A stretch of DNA of 64,000 bases from Algoriphagus ratkowskyi (GTDB lineage: Bacteria > Bacteroidota > Bacteroidia > Cytophagales > Cyclobacteriaceae). Position 1 is the first letter of the stretch; each line of letters begins with the position of its first letter. The DNA is taken from NCBI RefSeq assembly GCF_002150505.1, contig NZ_MSSV01000004.1:62001-126000 (forward strand), read 5' to 3'. The notes below the pieces were generated by a model. That model made no database searches. It was given only the letters and a program-made list of their open reading frames with translations, and was not told the DNA's origin. A program made the position numbers and the translations under genes. This document shows positions 62,598 through 64,000 of the stretch, in pieces.

Positions 62598-64000
62598 TTA
62601 ATGCGAATCTCGTTTTACATCTGATCCTGAACCGCCTTGGAGGAAGTCAAAATCCACTCCATCATGCGCCTGATTTACTTTATCTAGGAAAAGATTGACA
62701 TATCCGCGCTCATAAGGGAGTTTGAGCGGCTGGAAATTGGCCCTTCTTTTTGCGAATTCTTCCTCCGAAATCATCAAATTCAAAGTTCTCGCAGGAACGT
62801 TTAATTCGATCATGTCACCACTTTGGACAAAAGCCAGAGGCCCACCGATCGCTGATTCAGGAGAGACGTGCAATACAACAGTGCCGTAGCCTGTTCCACT
62901 CATTCTTCCGTCAGAGATTCGAACCATATCTTTGACGCCTTTTTTGAGGAGTTTTTCTGGTAAACCCATGTTGCCTACTTCCGGCATTCCTGGATAGCCT
63001 TTTGGTCCTACATTCTTCATCACCATCACACAGGTCTCATCGATATCCAGTTCCGGAGTATCAATTCGCGCTTTGTAGTCGTCAATATTTTCAAAGACAA
63101 CTGCCCGCCCTGTATGAATTAATAAACTCGGAGTAGCTGCTGATGGCTTGATCACTGCTCCGTTTGGACAGAGGTTGCCTTTCAGTACAGCTATACCCGA
63201 ATCTGGTTTGATGGGATTTTCAAAGGTTCCGATAAGATTTCTATCGTAGCATTCTGCTTTTTCGAAATTCTCACCTATAGGTTTACCATTTGCTGTAATA
63301 GAATCCCGATGTAAGTATTTCTCTATTTCCTTCATGACTGCCGGTAGTCCGCCAGCATAAAACAAGTCTTCAACCCAATGTTCTCCCGAAGGCTGTACGT
63401 TTGCAATCAGCGGAATCATGGATGAGAACTTATCAAAGTCAGTAAGGTCGATATCCACGCCGATTCGCTTAGCAATAGCTGTGAGGTGAAGAATGAAATT
63501 TGTAGATCCACCCAAAGCTGCATTGACCATAATGGAATTTTCAAATGCTTTTCGAGTCAGGATTTTACTCATTTTCAAGTCCTCATTCACCATTTCGACG
63601 ATACGCATGCCTGTCATATGAGCCAAAACTTTTCGTCTGGAATCTGCCGCAGGGATTGTAGCGTTATCAGGCAAAGAAAGGCCAAGTGACTCAACCATGG
63701 CTGCCATAGTAGATGCTGTCCCCATAGGAGCACAGTGACCAACCGAGCGGGACATGGCCGCTTCAGCTTCTATCATTTCCGCTTGTGTGATTTTGCCAAG
63801 CTTGAAGTCCTCAGCAAATCTCCAAATATCTGATGTTCCGATTTTTTTTCCCTTGAATCTACCAACCAGCATAGGTCCGCCAGAAAGTACTATTGACGGT
63901 AGATCTACAGAAGCTGCACCCATCACTAGGGAAGGGGTGGTTTTGTCACAACCGCACATCAGAACTACTCCGTCCATAGGATTGGCGCGGATACTTTCTT
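62598..64000 (-). CDS. IlvD/Edd family dehydratase, 5' end beyond the window
   Basis: The frame runs open to the window edge; the ATG at 63977 is internal, because family members have about 120 residues before MDGVVLMCGCDKTTPS. That motif carries the Fe-S cluster Cys and the Mg-binding lysine region. NAALGGSTNFILHLTAIAKR, KGNLCPNGAV, DGRMSGTGYGTVVLHVSPES and the C-terminal domain are present. MCGCDKTTPSLVMGA fits sugar-acid dehydratases (arabinonate-type) at least as well as dihydroxy-acid dehydratase. It is the first visible gene of the five-gene right-end operon. Confidence 0.88.
   Translation of the reverse strand, partial: ESIRANPMDGVVLMCGCDKTTPSLVMGAASVDLPSIVLSGGPMLVGRFKGKKIGTSDIWRFAEDFKLGKITQAEMIEAEAAMSRSVGHCAPMGTASTMAAMVESLGLSLPDNATIPAADSRRKVLAHMTGMRIVEMVNEDLKMSKILTRKAFENSIMVNAALGGSTNFILHLTAIAKRIGVDIDLTDFDKFSSMIPLIANVQPSGEHWVEDLFYAGGLPAVMKEIEKYLHRDSITANGKPIGENFEKAECYDRNLIGTFENPIKPDSGIAVLKGNLCPNGAVIKPSAATPSLLIHTGRAVVFENIDDYKARIDTPELDIDETCVMVMKNVGPKGYPGMPEVGNMGLPEKLLKKGVKDMVRISDGRMSGTGYGTVVLHVSPESAIGGPLAFVQSGDMIELNVPARTLNLMISEEEFAKRRANFQPLKLPYERGYVNLFLDKVNQAHDGVDFDFLQGGSGSDVKRDSH

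Overview
The window reads as a chromosomal segment of a Bacteroidota bacterium, most likely Cytophagales/Cyclobacteriaceae (Algoriphagus-like). The signs are a gliding-motility ABC transporter set (gldA, gldF, gldG) next to dnaN, a fused aspartokinase-homoserine dehydrogenase, DUF4199, VF530, DUF1080 and Tat-exported Gfo/Idh and TIM-barrel proteins, Bacteroidota-type promoters (TTG, 18-19 bases, TAnnTTTG), almost no Shine-Dalgarno sequences, and moderate-to-low GC. The taxon is inferred from these features, not from a database match.

Layout. 1-7.3 kb: a zinc-ribbon membrane protein, tRNA-Ala(GGC), clpS-recR, a sodium:solute symporter, an unknown membrane protein, a catalytically dead MGMT-like protein overlapping an MscS channel, and a small SDR / NTF2-like / Gre-like operon. 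7.3-12.5 kb: the threonine operon thrA-thrB-thrC, preceded by a Thr-rich leader peptide whose last codons form one arm of a terminator hairpin, which looks like a complete attenuator. 12.6-14.9 kb: an accessory patch with a LexA/S24-like repressor, an array of TGTAAA boxes, a Fic protein with a perfect palindrome at its start, and a cluster of hairpins. 15-19.5 kb: polyprenyl diphosphate synthase, DUF4199, and an acyltransferase-gpsA phospholipid operon. 19.6-29.1 kb: PQQ-type sugar dehydrogenase, fbp, a second aspartokinase, an oxidoreductase, low-Mr phosphatase, waaA, rsgA, a PyrR-like phosphoribosyltransferase and panB. 29.4-33.8 kb: a glycogen operon (GH133, GT4, GH57). 33.9-34.3 kb: a 46-codon ORF with its own terminator and tRNA-His(GTG). 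34.3-41.3 kb: pyrC, a DEAD-box helicase, a hydrolase whose start codon lies in the helicase terminator, an M20 hydrolase, an SDR and a thioredoxin-like protein. 41.5-46.3 kb: gldA-gldF-gldG-dnaN. 46.5-54.1 kb: a barrel-like protein, VF530, VOC, then a carbohydrate-type set (TIM barrel, Gfo/Idh, sulfatase, DUF1080, SDR). 54.3-59.6 kb: M20 peptidase, a multi-PAS histidine kinase with its receiver partner, and an exported Nif3-like protein. 59.7-64 kb: a five-gene operon of IlvD/Edd dehydratase (cut by the window edge), SDR, acetoacetate-decarboxylase-like protein, SDR and lipoprotein.

Most of the window is ordinary housekeeping and carbohydrate metabolism. I saw no CRISPR array, transposase, integrase, rRNA or obvious defence island. 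The less ordinary signals are the thr attenuator, a roughly 70-100 bp dispersed repeat directly upstream of thrA, gldF and the pyrR-like gene, the Fic/repressor patch with its operator-like repeats, the tiny ORF at 33.9-34.1 kb, a tRNA-His with U-U mismatches, and the uncharacterised dehydratase/decarboxylase/SDR operon at the right end.
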